Source of the DNA: Pictodentalium vernedei
Taxonomy: Eukaryota; Mollusca; Scaphopoda; Dentaliida; Dentaliidae
Assembly (NCBI GenBank): GCA_031216915.1
Contig: CM062296.1
Coordinates: 148,973,340-149,037,339 of the forward strand
Reading direction: 5' to 3'
DNA length: 64,000 bases
In this document: positions 1 to 11,800 of the stretch, one piece after another
Layout of the letters: each line of letters starts with the position of its first letter
How positions within the stretch are numbered: position 1 is the stretch's first letter
Position numbers and translations under genes: made by a program
The notes under the pieces: model-generated
Told to the model about the DNA's origin: nothing
The model's input: the letters and a program-made list of their open reading frames with translations, nothing else
The model's database searches: none

Positions 1-236
1 GGACAAAACCGGGCAGCGCCATATACAAACATGTCCATTCAAATTTTATATTTTCAATTTTTGTCTTAAAACATAGCTTATGACCCCTCATTGGAACAAG
101 CTCATTGAGCTTGTTCCAATAAGGGGGGGGGGGGGCATCATAAGCTATGTTTTTGAGACAAACATTGAAAATCTTTAGTAATTCAAGAATTTCTTGTGCA
201 AGTATCGTCTGCTACCTGCATTTGGTGAAGGGTTGA
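1..236 (-). mobile_element. TTAA-type palindromic-core MITE, subfamily A1, cut by window edge
   Basis: This is a diverged copy of the 12-member family described at 17315-17565. The right end reads, in reverse complement, AACCCTTCACCAAATG followed by a recognisable GCAGACGATACTTG segment. The core palindrome GAACAAG...CTTGTTCC is centred near 98. A poly-G run of about 13 has expanded in the right stem near 123-135. The left terminus lies outside the window, because position 1 already falls in the AAAACCGGGCAGCGC segment. Confidence 0.75.
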
Positions 237-774
237 GAATGATCGTTTTTAGCTGATACAGTATAATCATCATGCAAGTGAACAAGTATTTTGGCACGTA
301 ACTGGCATGCATTTCTCTGTCTCATGCAATTGATGTGAACCAGTGTAACAATGTTTGCCTGTTTTGGAGCAAGTTTGTTCCATAGTTAACCCATACAGGG
401 TATTTTTTGTTTTTAAAAATTTGATTAGCAGTTTCCATCTTGGTTTCAGAAAGTGATGATAAATAGTGAATTTTAGCTTACCCAATATGAAAGAAAAATG
501 GACATTTTTGTATAGCATTTTGCGATGTGAATCCAGCCATCAAATACCCTGCCATATAGTACCGTATTTCAAAAGTAACGGTTTACTGATCAATTACTTT
601 TTATGTGTATCCATACTATGTATGGTACACAGAATGCCGGCATCCGGGGTGACCATCCATCATTCGTCCATCCTTTGCCCGTCCGTCCATCTGTCTGTCT
701 GTCCATCCGCACTCATAAATGACTACTTAGGGGGGCTAATTTTCGGTATAAACGGGGGTTAGGTGACTACCGCG
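237..774. other. No gene seen
   Basis: AT-rich sequence with short open frames on both strands and no recognisable protein. A small inverted repeat lies near 606-635 (GTATCCATAC/GTATGGTACAC). It recurs near 2442-2475, so the two sites probably mark related repeat boundaries. Runs of GTCTGTCTGTCCATCC around 690-710 are simple-sequence-like. Confidence 0.5.
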
Positions 775-1145
775 ATTTAGGTGGCTAGTCCCACAAGTAA
801 ATCCCAATTTTCTAGGGTGGGGTTTAGAGTTGGGGTGGGGTGGGGTGGGGTTAGGGTCAGTAAAGGGGTAGGGTTAGGGTTTGCTACTACCCCAAAAAAT
901 TTTTTCCCAAAAAGTTGTTTTAATAGAATAGACATGCATTTTATGATAATGTACCCTAAAAAAATAGCCATTTTCATTAGTCTAGGGTGGAGTTTAGAAT
1001 AGAGGGTGTGGGTGTAGGGTTAGGGTCAGTAAAGGGTAGGGTCAGGGTTTGCTACCACCCCAAACATTTTTCCCCAAATCACTTGTTTTAGTATAATGGA
1101 CATGCATTTTATTGTAGTCCCGTAAAAATAGTCACCTAAGTACCC
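775..1145 (+). repeat. Two tandem ~185-bp G-rich repeat units
   Basis: Two head-to-tail copies each run from TCTAGGGTGG through GGGTTAGGGTCAGTAAAG and TTTGCTAC(T/C)ACCCC to GACATGCATTTTAT. Copy one covers roughly 790-960 and copy two roughly 975-1140. The TTAGGG-like words are interspersed and not in phase, so this is not a telomeric array. Confidence 0.7.
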
Positions 1146-1191
1146 ATTTATTAGAATGTCTGTCCGTCTGTCCATCCGGCATCCGTATCCA

Positions 1192-2425
1192 TTTCTTTGG
1201 CATTCGATAACTTGAAAAATATTGCTTGGATTGTCAAGTTACTTTATATTTGTGTTCAGGTTACTGATGTGCCGAGCTGTATAGTTTTTGGTGTAAATCG
1301 GATAATTTGATCCTGAGATATTAACCCATTATCCTTCAAATTGAAAATTCCTCCAATCCCTTTGGCATTCGATAACTTGAAAATTATGGCTTGGATTGTC
1401 TAGTTACTTTATATTTGTGTTCAGGTTACTGATTTGCCGAGCTGTATAGTTTTTGGTGTAAATCTGATAATTTGATCCTGAGATATTAACCCTTTATCCT
1501 TCAAATTGAAAATTTCTCCAATCCCTTTGGCATTCGATAACTTGAAAAATATTACTTGGATTGTCAAGTTACTTTATATTTGTGTTCAGGTTACTGATGT
1601 GCCGAGCTGTATAGTTTTTGGTGTAAATCGGATAATTTGATCCTGAGATATTAACCCTTTATCCTTCAAATTGGAAATTCCCCCAATCCCTTTGGCATTC
1701 GATAACTTGAAAATTATTGCTTGGATTGTCTAGTTACTATCCTTCAAATTGAAAATTCCTCCAATCCCTTTGGCATTCGATAACTTGAAAAATATTGCTT
1801 GGATTGTCAAGTTACTTTATATTTGTGTTCAGGTTACTGATGTACCGAGCTGTCTAGTTTTTTGTGTTAATCTGTTATTTTAACCCTGAGGTATTAACCC
1901 TTTATCCTTCAAATTGAAAATTCCTCCAATCCCTTTGGGATTTGATAACTTGAAAAATATTGCTTGGATTGTCAAGTTACTTTACAATTGTGTTCAGGTT
2001 ACTGATGTGCTGAGCTGTATAGTTTTTGGTGTTAATCTGATAATTTGATCCCAAGATATTAACCCTTTATCCTTCAAATTGAAAATTCCTCCAATCCCTT
2101 TGGCATTCGATAACTTGAAAAAAATTGCTTGGATTGTCAAGTTACTTTATATTTTTGTTCAGGTTACTGATGTGCTGAGCGGTATAGTTTTTGGTGTAAA
2201 TCTGATAATTTAATCCTGAGATATTAACCCTTTATCCTTCAAATTGAAAATTCCTCCAATCCCTTTGGCATGAGATAACTCAAAAAATATCAATCCGATT
2301 GTCATGTTACTTTATATATTTATTCAGGTTACTGGTGTGCTGTGCTGTATAGTTTTTTATGTAAATCTGATAATTTGATCCGGAGATATTAACCCTTTAT
2401 CCGTCAAATTAGAAACTCCTCCAAT
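1192..2425 (+). repeat. Tandem array, 165-bp unit, about 7.5 copies
   Basis: The landmark TTTGGCATTCGATAACTTG recurs at about 1196, 1361, 1526, 1691, 1769, 1934, 2099 and 2264. The spacing is 165 bp except for one shortened 78-bp unit (1691-1769). Units also share CAGGTTACTGATGTGCCGAG and GATATTAACCCTTTATCC. The last unit (2264 on) is the most diverged. No long open frame crosses the array. Confidence 0.93.
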
Positions 2426-2434
2426 CAATTTCTA

Positions 2435-2545
2435 TATGTACCCATACCTTGTATGGTGTACATAATGTCGGCATCCGTGGTGGCCCTCCGTCATACAGTT
2501 TTCTACTAGTTGTGCGTATGGGTACACATATGGGTTAACCGTATC
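2435..2545. repeat. Short inverted-repeat element after the 165-bp array
   Basis: The sequence begins TATATGTACCCATAC and ends GTATGGGTACACATATGG, giving ~15-bp inverted termini about 70 bp apart. The left half resembles the sequence at 606-650, so similar boundaries flank the tandem blocks on both sides. The family is not recognised. Confidence 0.45.
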
Positions 2546-2659
2546 AGATCTAATTAATTTCTATAAACATGATTACTGCAATAGCCTTTGATGTGGTGGT
2601 TCAACAATCTAACAATATATGTATTTGAAGATAAATAAGCATAATTCATGTGATTAAGA

Positions 2660-4036
2660 CACTTGTTGGAAATGGATCCCACAAAAATATATTTGTGAAA
2701 CCCTGACTCACTGTGGGAGCCTGAATTATAATTTAGTTCAAAATGAGGAATTTGCTTTAAAAGACTTTTTCAGATCCAGTAGTCGGACTGTTTTGATGTT
2801 TGGTGTGCAGCATCCTTACAGGGGGAGGGGTGGGGTGGGGGGGGGGGGGGATTCAAATTTGTTTACGCCAAGACCCTGGGTTCATATTTGGGCTCACTGT
2901 GGGAGCCTGAATTATAACTTAGTTCAAAATGAGGAATATTCTTCAAAAGTATTCTTCACATTCAGCAGTCAGAATATTTTGATATATACAGTATCCTTAG
3001 GGAGGTGAGATATAAGTTTGTTAAAGCCAAGTCCCAGGGTTCATATTTGGGCTTCCTGTAGGAGCCCGAATTGTACCAAAATTTCTATTTTTCAAATTGA
3101 GAGGCTGATTTGAAGCAAATTTGATATGATGGGCTTATTGGGTTGTACATGTAAGTACCTAATTTATGCCAAAACATTTTCCGGTTGCCCTTGTGGGAAC
3201 TGCAGGATCTAAATATAGAAAAAATTTAAAACGTCCATGTCTTCAAAACTACACGGCACTGAGAATTTTTATTTTGTGTGAAGCTTCCTTACCAATAGCC
3301 GAAAAGAATGGTAAAAAAAAATTGCCATCAGTTTTATCATAGGGAAGTTTTCCAGGACTTATGTGGAGTCATCATTTTAGTAATGGGAAAAACATTAAAG
3401 AATCTTCTTCTCCCATACCACTGCTCCAAAGGCTTTCATATTTTGCATATAAAATCTTTGGAAGATTTATTCACATGTTTGTTGAAATCAAATCCCTGGG
3501 TCCATATTTGGACTCTCTATGATTAGATTAGTGCAATATGAGGAATATTTTTTAAAAATCTTCTTTTGATCCACTCTTCAGAATATTTTGATATTTGGGA
3601 TGCTGCATCCTTAGAGGGGAGAGATTCAAGTTTGTTCGAGCCAAGTCCCCAGGTTCATATTTGGGCTCCCTGTGGGAGTCCAAATTACAACTTAGTTCAA
3701 TAAGAGGAATATTCTTTAAAATCCAGTACTCAGAATCTTTTGATATTAGTATATAGTAGCATCCGTAGGGATGTGAGATTCAAATTTGTTCAAGCCAAGT
3801 CCTTGGGTTCATATTTGGGCTCTCTGTGGGAGCCTGAATTATAACTTAGTTCAGTATGAGGAATATTCTTTAAAAATCCTTTTTTTTTTGAGATCCACCG
3901 GTCAGAATCTTTTGATATTTTGTATAAGCTTTTCTTATGAGGGGCAGATGCAACTAAATGTTCAAATAAATTCCCTGGGTTGATATTTAGGCTACCATGT
4001 CAGGTGAATGCCATCAGGCCCTCTGGGGGCTCTTGT
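2660..4036 (+). repeat. Diverged ~180-bp repeat units, element tail ending in CTCTTGTTT
   Basis: Units contain GGGTTCATATTTGGGCTC, AACTTAGTTCAAAATGAGG, TCTTCTTCAGATCCAGCAG and TTTTGATATTTGG followed by GCAGCATCCTTAGG. They repeat roughly every 170-190 bp with heavy divergence. The block closes with CATGTCAGGTGAATGCCATCAGGCCC and CTCTTGTTT, the same closing motif seen at 7060-7094. The 5' limit of this element is not clear. A long G run lies near 2830-2850. Confidence 0.7.
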
Positions 4037-4361
4037 TTGTTTTTTGTTTGACAACATTGCCCTGGCTCTTCTATCTATATTTTTCATTTTAAGTTAGTCA
4101 CTACTTTTATGTAGGCTTCCCAAATTTGTTACTGCATGTCAGTCTGTCCTTCAGATGAAATGTTTCTTTGCTTTTCATTTGCCCCCCCAAACCCCCCCCC
4201 CCCCCTCCCCACACGCACACACACACAAATCTGGGCTGGCAAGTATTGAGTATTTTATCAAAAAAGTGGTACTCGAGTACTACAAGTACTGAGTACTTTG
4301 GACCCAGCCTATCACAAATATATTAAACATCAAAGAGTATATTATATACTTGAAACAAATA
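4037..4361. other. No gene seen
   Basis: Low-complexity sequence with a poly-C run (about 4186-4206) followed by a short CA repeat. No coding signal was found. Confidence 0.5.
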
Positions 4362-4607
4362 CAGTACAGTGGCTGTGTACTGCTCACTTTCCATGGATGG
4401 GCAATATTTCCACGGATACAATAATATTTGATGCCAAACACTAACTATAGGTATAATCATCATAAATTTAATAAATAATGAAGCACCAGGTACAACCCCA
4501 TGCTTCAATTAAAATTTTATAGATGATGAATTTTATTGACTGGTAAACGCACGAGTGGACATCACTGTCCACGCGTGTATTACAACCCGTCCACAGCGAC
4601 TGTACTG
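4362..4607 (+). mobile_element. TA-flanked MITE, family G (CAGTACAGTCGCC termini)
   Basis: The terminal inverted repeats are CAGTACAGTGGCTGTG at the left and CACAGCGACTGTACTG at the right. The left end is preceded by TA. The internal landmarks CCAAACACTAACTATAG and AATGAAGCACCAGGTACAAC are shared with copies at 16806, 19246 and 51739. CAGT termini plus a TA target are the pattern of Tc1/mariner-type non-autonomous elements (family knowledge; no transposase is present here). Confidence 0.8.
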
Positions 4608-4990
4608 CAACTTGTCCTCTTTGTGAACATATTTTCTACAATTTTTCTCCCTTTGACAGAATGCATGCCTGTGGGGATTAAAACCAAAATAGCGAAAGTG
4701 CACTTGTGGATATTTGCAGCACAAGCACAGCACTAATGAATCAATATTTGGTGATTTTAGGAATTTTAACAGTGTCATGAGACACCACAGTAGCAGGTAC
4801 TGATCATTCTGTTGAAAAAATTCACTGTTTTATGACTTGAGGTGCCTTAACTGAGAAAACTTAGGCTTTTTCTTACAAAGATTGCAAAATATCAAACACA
4901 ATGTGAAATGTGTTCAGAAGAAAGAATGTGATTAAAAAATAATGGGAAATTCATGTCACCATCAATTTATTAAAAAATTAATATAGTTTT
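4608..4990. other. No gene seen
   Basis: AT-rich filler between MITE copy G and the next TAGCTCACCTGA element. No splice-bounded exon or recognisable repeat was found. Confidence 0.5.
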
Positions 4991-7094
4991 TTAGCTCACC
5001 TGAGCGAAGCTCAGTGGGAGCTTTACTGATCACATTCTGTCCACCGTCCATCCGGTGTTAACTTTACATTATTCAAATGTTGGGTAAATGTTTATTACCT
5101 AATGCCAATTCAGATTTGTTCAAATTAAGTTGCCCCCTTCTCCTGGGTGGTGCCATGCCCCCAAGGGGCACCAAAATCTTCTTCTCATCAACCAGTAGTA
5201 GAGACTTGATATATGGTATGCAGCTTCCTTTGAAGGTGTAGACTTGGATTTCTTTAAGAGAAGTTTGATGGGCTAAATTTGGCGTTGTTATGGGAGGGAC
5301 AAAATTGTTGGCCCGCCAAAAATTTCTATTTTCCGAACCGAGAGGCTGGTTTGAATCAAATTTTATGTGAGGGCTTATTGGGTCATAAGTACCTAATTTA
5401 TGCTGAATTTTCTTTTTCTGTAGCCCCGTGGGAACCGCAGGAGCTAAAAATAGAAAAAAAGTCAAACGCCATATCTCCAAAACTGCACAGCACTGAGAAT
5501 TTTTATTTGGTGTGAAGCTTCCTTAGGACCAACAGAAAGGATTGGTCCAAAAAAATTGCTATCGGTTTTATCATAGGGTACAGTTTCGGGACTTTGAAAA
5601 CACTTTTTAACACTGTAGGCAATGGGAAAAACATTAAAAAATCTTCTTCTCTAGATTCAGCAGGCAGAATCTTTTGATATTTGGTATGCAACATTGTAGG
5701 GTGGATCTGATTCGAGTTTGTTCAAATCTGCCTCCTGGGTTTATATTTGGGCTCAGTATAGGAGCCCGAATTCAAACTTAGTGCATTTCAGGCAAATTTC
5801 TTAAAAAATCTTCTTCACCAGATTCAGCTGGCAGAATCTTTTGATATTTGGTATGCAACATTGTAGGGTGGATCTGATTCAAATTTGTTCAAATCAGCCC
5901 CCCTGGATTCATATTTGGGCTTACTATAGAAGCATTTCAGGCAAATTTCTTTAAAAATCTTCTCCAGATCCAGCAGGCAGAATCTTTTGATATTTGATAT
6001 GCAACATTGTGGGGTGGATCTGATTCAAGTTTGTTCAAATCGGCCCACTGGGTTCATATTTGGGCTCAGTATAGGAGCCCAAATTTGAACTTAGTGCATT
6101 TCAGGCAAATGTCTTTGAAAATCTTCTTCTCATGATCCAGCAGCAGAATCTTTTGATATTGGGTATGCAGCATGCTTAGGGGGGTGAGATTCAAGTTGTT
6201 CAAGCCAAGTCCCTGGGTTCATATTTGGGCTCACTGTGGTAACCCGAATTATAACTTAGTTCAAAATGAGGAATTTTCTTTAAAAATCTTCTTCAGATCC
6301 AGCAGCCGGAATATTTCGATATTTGGTATGCAGCATCCTTAGGGGGTGAGATTCAAGTTTGTTCAAGCCATGTCCCTAGGTCCATATTTGGGCTCACTGT
6401 GGGAGCTCGAATGATAACTTGGTTCAAAATGACGAATTTTCTTTAAAAATCTTCTTCAGATCCAACAGTCAGAATGTTTTGATATTTGGTATGCAGCATC
6501 CTTAGGGGGGTGAGATTCAAGTTTGTTCAAGTTATGTCCCTAGGTCCATATTTGGGCTCACTGTGGGAGCTTGAATTGTAACTTAGTTCGAAATGAGGAA
6601 TTTTCTTAAAAAATCTTCTTCAGATCCAGCAGATGAATGCTTTTGATATTTTTTATGCAGCATCCTTAGGAGGCAAGATTCAAGTTTCTTCAAGCCATGT
6701 CCCTAGGTCCATGTTTGGGCTCACTGTGGGAGCTCAAATTGTAACTTAGTTCAAAATGAGGAATTTTCTTTAAAAATCTTCTTCAGATTCAGCAGTCAGA
6801 ATGTTTTGATATTTGGTGTGCAGCATCCTTAAGGGGGTGAGATCCAAGTTTGTTAAAGCCAAGTCCCTGGGTTCATATATGGGCTCCCTGTGGGAGCCCG
6901 AATTATAACTCAGTTCAGTATGAGGAATATTCTTTAAAAATCATTTTTTTTAGATCCACTTGTCAGAATCTTTGGATATTTGGTATAAGCTTTTCTCAGG
7001 AGGAGTAGATGCAACTTGTTGACATCAATTCTCTGGGTTGATATTTAGGCTACCATGTCATGTGGGCACCCTCAGGCCCCCTGGGGCCTCTTGT
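4991..7094 (+). repeat. Complete repeat element: TAGCTCACCTGA start to CTCTTGTTT end
   Basis: It opens with TTTAGCTCACCTGAGC and a small hairpin (GAGCGAAGCTC). It then holds about ten diverged ~180-bp units (TTTTGATATTTGGTATGC, ATTTGGGCTCACTGTGGGAG). It closes at CCATGTCATGTGGGCACC, CAGGCCCCCTGGGG and CTCTTGTTTT. The same start/end signature appears at 7530-8795 and, for the end only, at 4036. No transposase or RT is visible inside, so its mode of spread is unknown. Open frames here are shadows of the repeat units. Confidence 0.75.
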
Positions 7095-7529
7095 TTTAAG
7101 AAAAACTGCATACAGGGAGGTTTGGGGGGGGGGGGCACATCCAGGGCAATAATTTATCCCATCACTAGGTAAAAGAATATTTGACATCAGTTTGTTGAGA
7201 TGAAATGGCACTTTCTATTGATATTGGTGAATTATACAGCCTCAGCCAGGGCTTATAAGAATCTGAGAATCGATTCCCGTAGAGATCCGTGCAACAAAAC
7301 CAGTTAGAAACCATGTAGCTTCTCGTAACATTGTAGCTAGGATTCACATGGAAAGAACTGAGTCAGTTTAACGCTTTACCTAACACAAAGGCAGCAAATT
7401 AACCAATACAACACTAACATGACCTGGCAATAAAATTTGTACAAATATGGCTGTCATTGGAACCAGCTCTCATCAGCCGGTTCCAGTAACATCCATAATT
7501 ATTACGCTTGATGAATAATGTTTATTTTT
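7095..7529. other. No gene seen; possible solo TTAA-MITE end
   Basis: Near 7368-7384 the word TTAACGCTTTACCTAAC closely resembles the terminus of the TTAA MITE family, but no partner end or palindromic core follows. The rest is unremarkable. Confidence 0.35.
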
Positions 7530-8795
7530 AGCTCACCTGACTGTAAGTCAGGGGGTGCTTAAATGATGACTTTCTGTCAGTCGACATTATCAACCTCTCC
7601 TCATAAACAACTGAGCCGAATTGAACCAAATTTGATATTCATGTTCCTTATATATGAATTCCAGTTTGTTCAAATAACGTTGCCACACCCATAGGGGGTC
7701 CCAAGCATTTCTCTGATAGCACGCATAAATTGTTTTCCAAAATTGAAAAAAATCTTCTCCAGAACCATGTATAAGAATCTTTTGATACTTGGTATAAAGC
7801 ATCTCTAGGGGTGGGGGAGGGGGGATGGGTTCAGGTTTGTTCAAATCGAGCCCCTGAGTTAATATTTGGGCTCCCTATGGGCACCCAAATATCAACAGTG
7901 CAACATGAGGAAATTTCTTTGAAAACCTTCTTCAGATCCATCAGTCAGAATGCTTTCATATTTGGAATGCAACATCTCTAGTGGGGGGGAGGAAGGGGGG
8001 GGGGGGGTAGATTGAAGTTTGTTTGAATCGGGTCTCTGGCTTAATATTTGGTCTATTTATTGAAGCCCAAAGTTTAACTTAGTGCAGTATGAGGAAATTT
8101 CTTTAAAACTCTATTTTATTTTTTCAGATCCACCTGTCAGAATCCTTTCATATTTGGCTTACAGCATCTGTAAGGGGGTCAGATTCATGTTTGTTCAAGC
8201 CAAATCTATGGGTTAATATTTGGGCTCATTATGGGAGTGCAAATTAACTCAAAGCAACATGAGAAAATTTCTTTAAAAATTGTTTTCTTCAGACCCACTA
8301 GCTTAATGCTTTAATATTTGGTGTACAACATCTCTGGGGAGGTCAGATGTAAATTTGTTCCAGTTTGGTTCCTGCCAGACAGCACCCTTTCATATTTGGT
8401 ATCGCAGGAATGAGAGGGGGGGGGGGGGTGCAGATTTGAGTTTGTCCATTTCAAGTCTGTGGCTTAATATTTGGGCAGGGGTGGGTTAAGTTCGAGGTTG
8501 TTCATAAATGTTCAAACCCATTCCTTAGAGCTTTTCCATAAAATTTGCCTTTCAGGCTGCAGTGACACAACAACCCTTGGAAGTTTGGCAGTACTTGTCT
8601 ACAGCTGTCAGAATTGGAAGCAATCAGGAAGACCTATGCTAATAATCATCTGACATGGACACTAGAATTATGAATAATTTCATAACATTATTCCTACATG
8701 TATGTAGTGTCCATGAACCTTGACTAACTGAATCTAACCCAAAATACTTCTCTGAACCACCTTGTCAGGTGAGCGATTAAGGCCCCTGGGGGGAG
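7530..8795 (+). repeat. Second complete TAGCTCACCTGA element
   Basis: It starts TTTTTAGCTCACCTGACTG and ends CTTGTCAGGTGAGCGATTAA followed by GGCCCCTGG. The ends contain complementary GCTCACCTGAC/GTCAGGTGAGC words. The internal ~180-bp units are more diverged than those at 4991-7094 and carry several expanded G runs (about 7984-8007 and 8416-8428). Confidence 0.72.
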
Positions 8796-10265
8796 GGGGG
8801 TGGGGGTAAAAATCAGTAGTTGGTGTTGTAAAAATTAAAAAGCTGTATTGGGTAAAGGGTTAACATGTATTATCAGTATGCAACAGGGGTTCAATCATAC
8901 TGACCTAACAGGATCCTGGCCCATAGCAGGTCTGAATTCTCGTAACTATTTCCACAAGAATGCAAATGGATTCTCCCAAATTTAGAGGAACTATAAGCCC
9001 TGCACAACCCCACTTTTGAAACAAAATTGACATATTGTTTCATGGTGGTGGGGCACTATTTATCTTGCTGAATGATTAATTAAAACAGATTTTGTGAAAC
9101 GGTTTTGTGTGCTGATGCAGATTTTAGTTTTATTTTGGGATTTGGGTAGTTTCAAAGAAAGCTGTGAATTCTTATCCCTCCTAACTTATTAGGTAACAGA
9201 GTAGAAATTCTGTCGGAGGCAATAACAGTTTTTAAGCCTATTTGACACAGATTGGACAGTTCTCTTCAAAAGAACAAATTTCCCATGCTTTTTACTAGAC
9301 AGAAGCCAAAAGTTGAATTCTATTACAGAAATGTCTCTTTCATCACATGAAAGAGGTAAATGTATCTTTGGTAGGGTTGGGTTTGCTCATAGGTATAACT
9401 GTTTTAAATATTTTAATTAGATTTACCTGCCTCTAAAAGTTGCGCTCGGAAATTATGTAATTCCCAAAACTAAGCAGTCTTGGGAAAATATATTGTTTCA
9501 ATAAACATTTGAAGAAGTCTACTGACATTTTGCATTGCTGTTGAATGTTCCAGATGAAGAAAGAGGATGATTTGAGGACTTTTAGAACCTAAACATTTGT
9601 TTGACTATTGGTGTGTTTTGTTTGGGAATTCCCTGAGAAATATGAACATGTGACCAGCACTTCCCTTTCTGTTAGTTTTTCTTTTATTTGTTGCATGACC
9701 CATGTTTAAAAATCAGAAAAAGGTTGTCTGAAGGGCTATACTTGACAAAAAATATTTGAATGTTAAATTTAAAATGATGCGACCATATTTTTTCTCCTGA
9801 ACGTTATAATTGTCGTTTATGGGAAAATATTTAGTACTGTGAAATGTATTCATGTTTGGCTGAAATTAAACAATTGCAGGAATTCGACTGAATAAACCAA
9901 AATGTTTTTGGAGTAATGGTTGCGGAATGAAATATTTCAATATGTTGGATACTTTGGGGTTCCTTCTTACGCCTTGCGTATTGTCATATTATCTAAAGTA
10001 GCCACTGTCCAAATATATTTTTTTGTTATTAAATGATAGCAGCCATTTTAAAATATTGGACACATGACCCGCTTTGGGCTAAAAACATATATGTGCATTA
10101 TTATCCTTCTGTGATGTATGGGGAAACTTTTACTCATTGTTTTCACAATTGTATATAAGTATTTTTTTCGTCATAGCTACATTGGCCACTATATTTACTT
10201 TATATATTTTGTGGGGACAGGGTGGGGACCCGACCGGCCCGTATGGTCGTTTGTCCGCCATTGGC
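8796..10265. other. Long stretch without gene or clear repeat
   Basis: About 1.5 kb of AT-rich sequence with no open frame worth reporting and no matched repeat. One exception near 8848-8863 reads TTGGGTAAAGGGTTAA, identical to the right terminus of the TTAA MITE family. It is probably a solo or badly decayed copy. Confidence 0.5.
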
Positions 10266-10267
10266 TT

Positions 10268-10372
10268 CTCTAATATAAAGTAGTGTGATCACTAAAGCGA
10301 ATCGATAATTCCGGACGGATCGCGACCTGGACGCGATCCGATCGAAATTACCTTTTCACTTACACCTTCCGC
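10268..10372. repeat. Short hairpin repeat, GGATCGCG family
   Basis: The segment contains AGTGTGATCAC and the hairpin GGATCGCG/CGCGATCC, ending TCGAAATTACC. A related inverted copy lies at about 16655-16750 (GTGATTAC, GGATCGCGAC in reverse complement), and a fragment near 54975-55030 reads GTGATTACAAG then CGGATCGCGACC. The function is unknown. Confidence 0.5.
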
Positions 10373-10689
10373 ACAACAGAAACTCACTCGTCGATATAAA
10401 TACAAGAACATTGAACATGTGATGCCATTTCCGTTTGCTGATTTTTTTATCTGATCTTGATTTCGAAATATTTTATGAAATTTCTACCATGGGTGTAAAT
10501 GTGCCGCGAGCCAGTCGCGATTTGATCGATATAGGTACCATTTATGTGATTATCGTACGCTTATATTGGAAACAAACAACATCATAATATAGAGTACCGA
10601 TGACTACATATACACGTTTGTATGTATATCATCGACTGGGTGGTTATGGATATCTGCATGTGGGCAGGTGGGCAGGGGAAGTGTGAGTG

Positions 10690-11045
10690 CGCGTGAGTGG
10701 AGAAAGGTGGCCGAGCGGATAAGTGCGCTGATCTTTCATGCAAGAGATCCCGGGATCGATCCTCGGTCGGTGAAAGTTCTCGGGGTGTCTGAACACTCTC
10801 TGTCAGCAGCAATTGAAGTTGTTGATGCTGTCTCGGCGTACCTTCCTATCAGGCGGGACGTGAAATGGCTGTTCCCTGTGCGGCGAGACACTCCGTGCAG
10901 GTTAAAGTTCCCTTCGTAGTATTCGAGAAGAGCGAGGCCACGAAGTTGCTGCTATGAAGGTCATCTCACAAACCTGCGTCGTTGGGCCGAGAAGAGGCTT
11001 TAATATAAGCTGCATAACTTGTCCACCAGTCCTTGTAAAACAAAT
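10690..11045 (+). mobile_element. tRNA-derived SINE, second family, single copy
   Basis: The 5' part is tRNA-like. GGTGGCCGAGCGGATAAG fits a pol III A box, and about 35 bp downstream GGGATCGATCCTCGG fits a B box. The 3' body (TCTCGGGGTGTCTGAACAC onward) is unrelated to the main SINE family here. Its tail is not clearly delimited, so the right boundary is approximate. The open frames across it are incidental. It is more likely a SINE than a true tRNA because no acceptor-stem pairing closes after the B box. Confidence 0.6.
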
Positions 11046-11365
11046 AAGCTTAAAAGAAGTGTGTGTGAATGGACGAATTCGTCGACCTCACCAGCATGTC
11101 ACGACCTTGTCCGCTGCATAAGGATGATTCTGCATGTGAAATTATCCGTCTTCTCGTAGGCAGGGCTGGGCCACTCATATTAATGACATTAAGTCCAAAG
11201 CATGGAAAAGAATTAATCTTACCAGACAGCTTAAGTTCCAATTAGACCGAAAAACCCTCTTCTAGAATATGCAGGCACTGTTTGGGACAACTGTACTAAC
11301 CTTGCTTTTCTTTCTGCTGCTATTGTTGGTATTGGTTATGTGATTCACCTCCTCCTATTGTTTAT

Positions 11366-11800
11366 TCAGCCAATTGTAAACAATTGCGAGTAGGTTGAAA
11401 AGAAATTAAATTTTTTTAGTAAATTTTGTTTCTTAACATACCTACCACAATTGTTTACCGGGGGTCCACCCTCATTGGGGATATCGATGCCTCCCCGCTA
11501 AATCACAAACTTCTGGTTGGCGGAACTACGGAATTGACGTCACGGTTGTTGCGCGTGCGCTCGGTAAACACAAGAGGTGTGCAGAGAGAGTGCCTGTAAT
11601 TTCGAGCGCTGGTCTCGCTCGACCCCTTTTCGATCTTTTTCGTGCTTTTGCACTCTATTACTTTTCCAACTTGTTTGGAAAAGTTTCTTAAAAGCTTGAG
11701 TTAGTTCCGAAATAGGGCTTGCACTTACGTTACAGCCAATTGTAAACAATTGTGGTAGGTAAGAAACAAAATTTTCTAAAAAATGTTAATGTTTCAACAT
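11366..11800. repeat. Inverted/direct repeat pair around CAGCCAATTGTAAACAATTG
   Basis: The 20-base word occurs at about 11371 and again near 11733. An inverted relative (TACCTACCACAATTGTTTACC) lies at about 11440-11460, making a hairpin with the first copy. Between the two direct copies is a GC-richer stretch with a CRE-like TGACGTCA at about 11536. It could be an unclassified transposon or a promoter region captured between repeats. Confidence 0.45.

Noticed and set aside
775-1145. Possible telomeric TTAGGG repeats
   Set aside because: GGGTTAGGG words are scattered inside a 185-bp unit and not tandem in a 6-bp phase.
1192-2425. CRISPR array
   Set aside because: The repeat is a continuous 165-bp tandem unit without unique spacers, in a eukaryotic context.
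10690-10790. Functional tRNA gene
   Set aside because: A- and B-box-like words are present, but I could not pair an acceptor stem and the sequence runs on into a SINE-like body.
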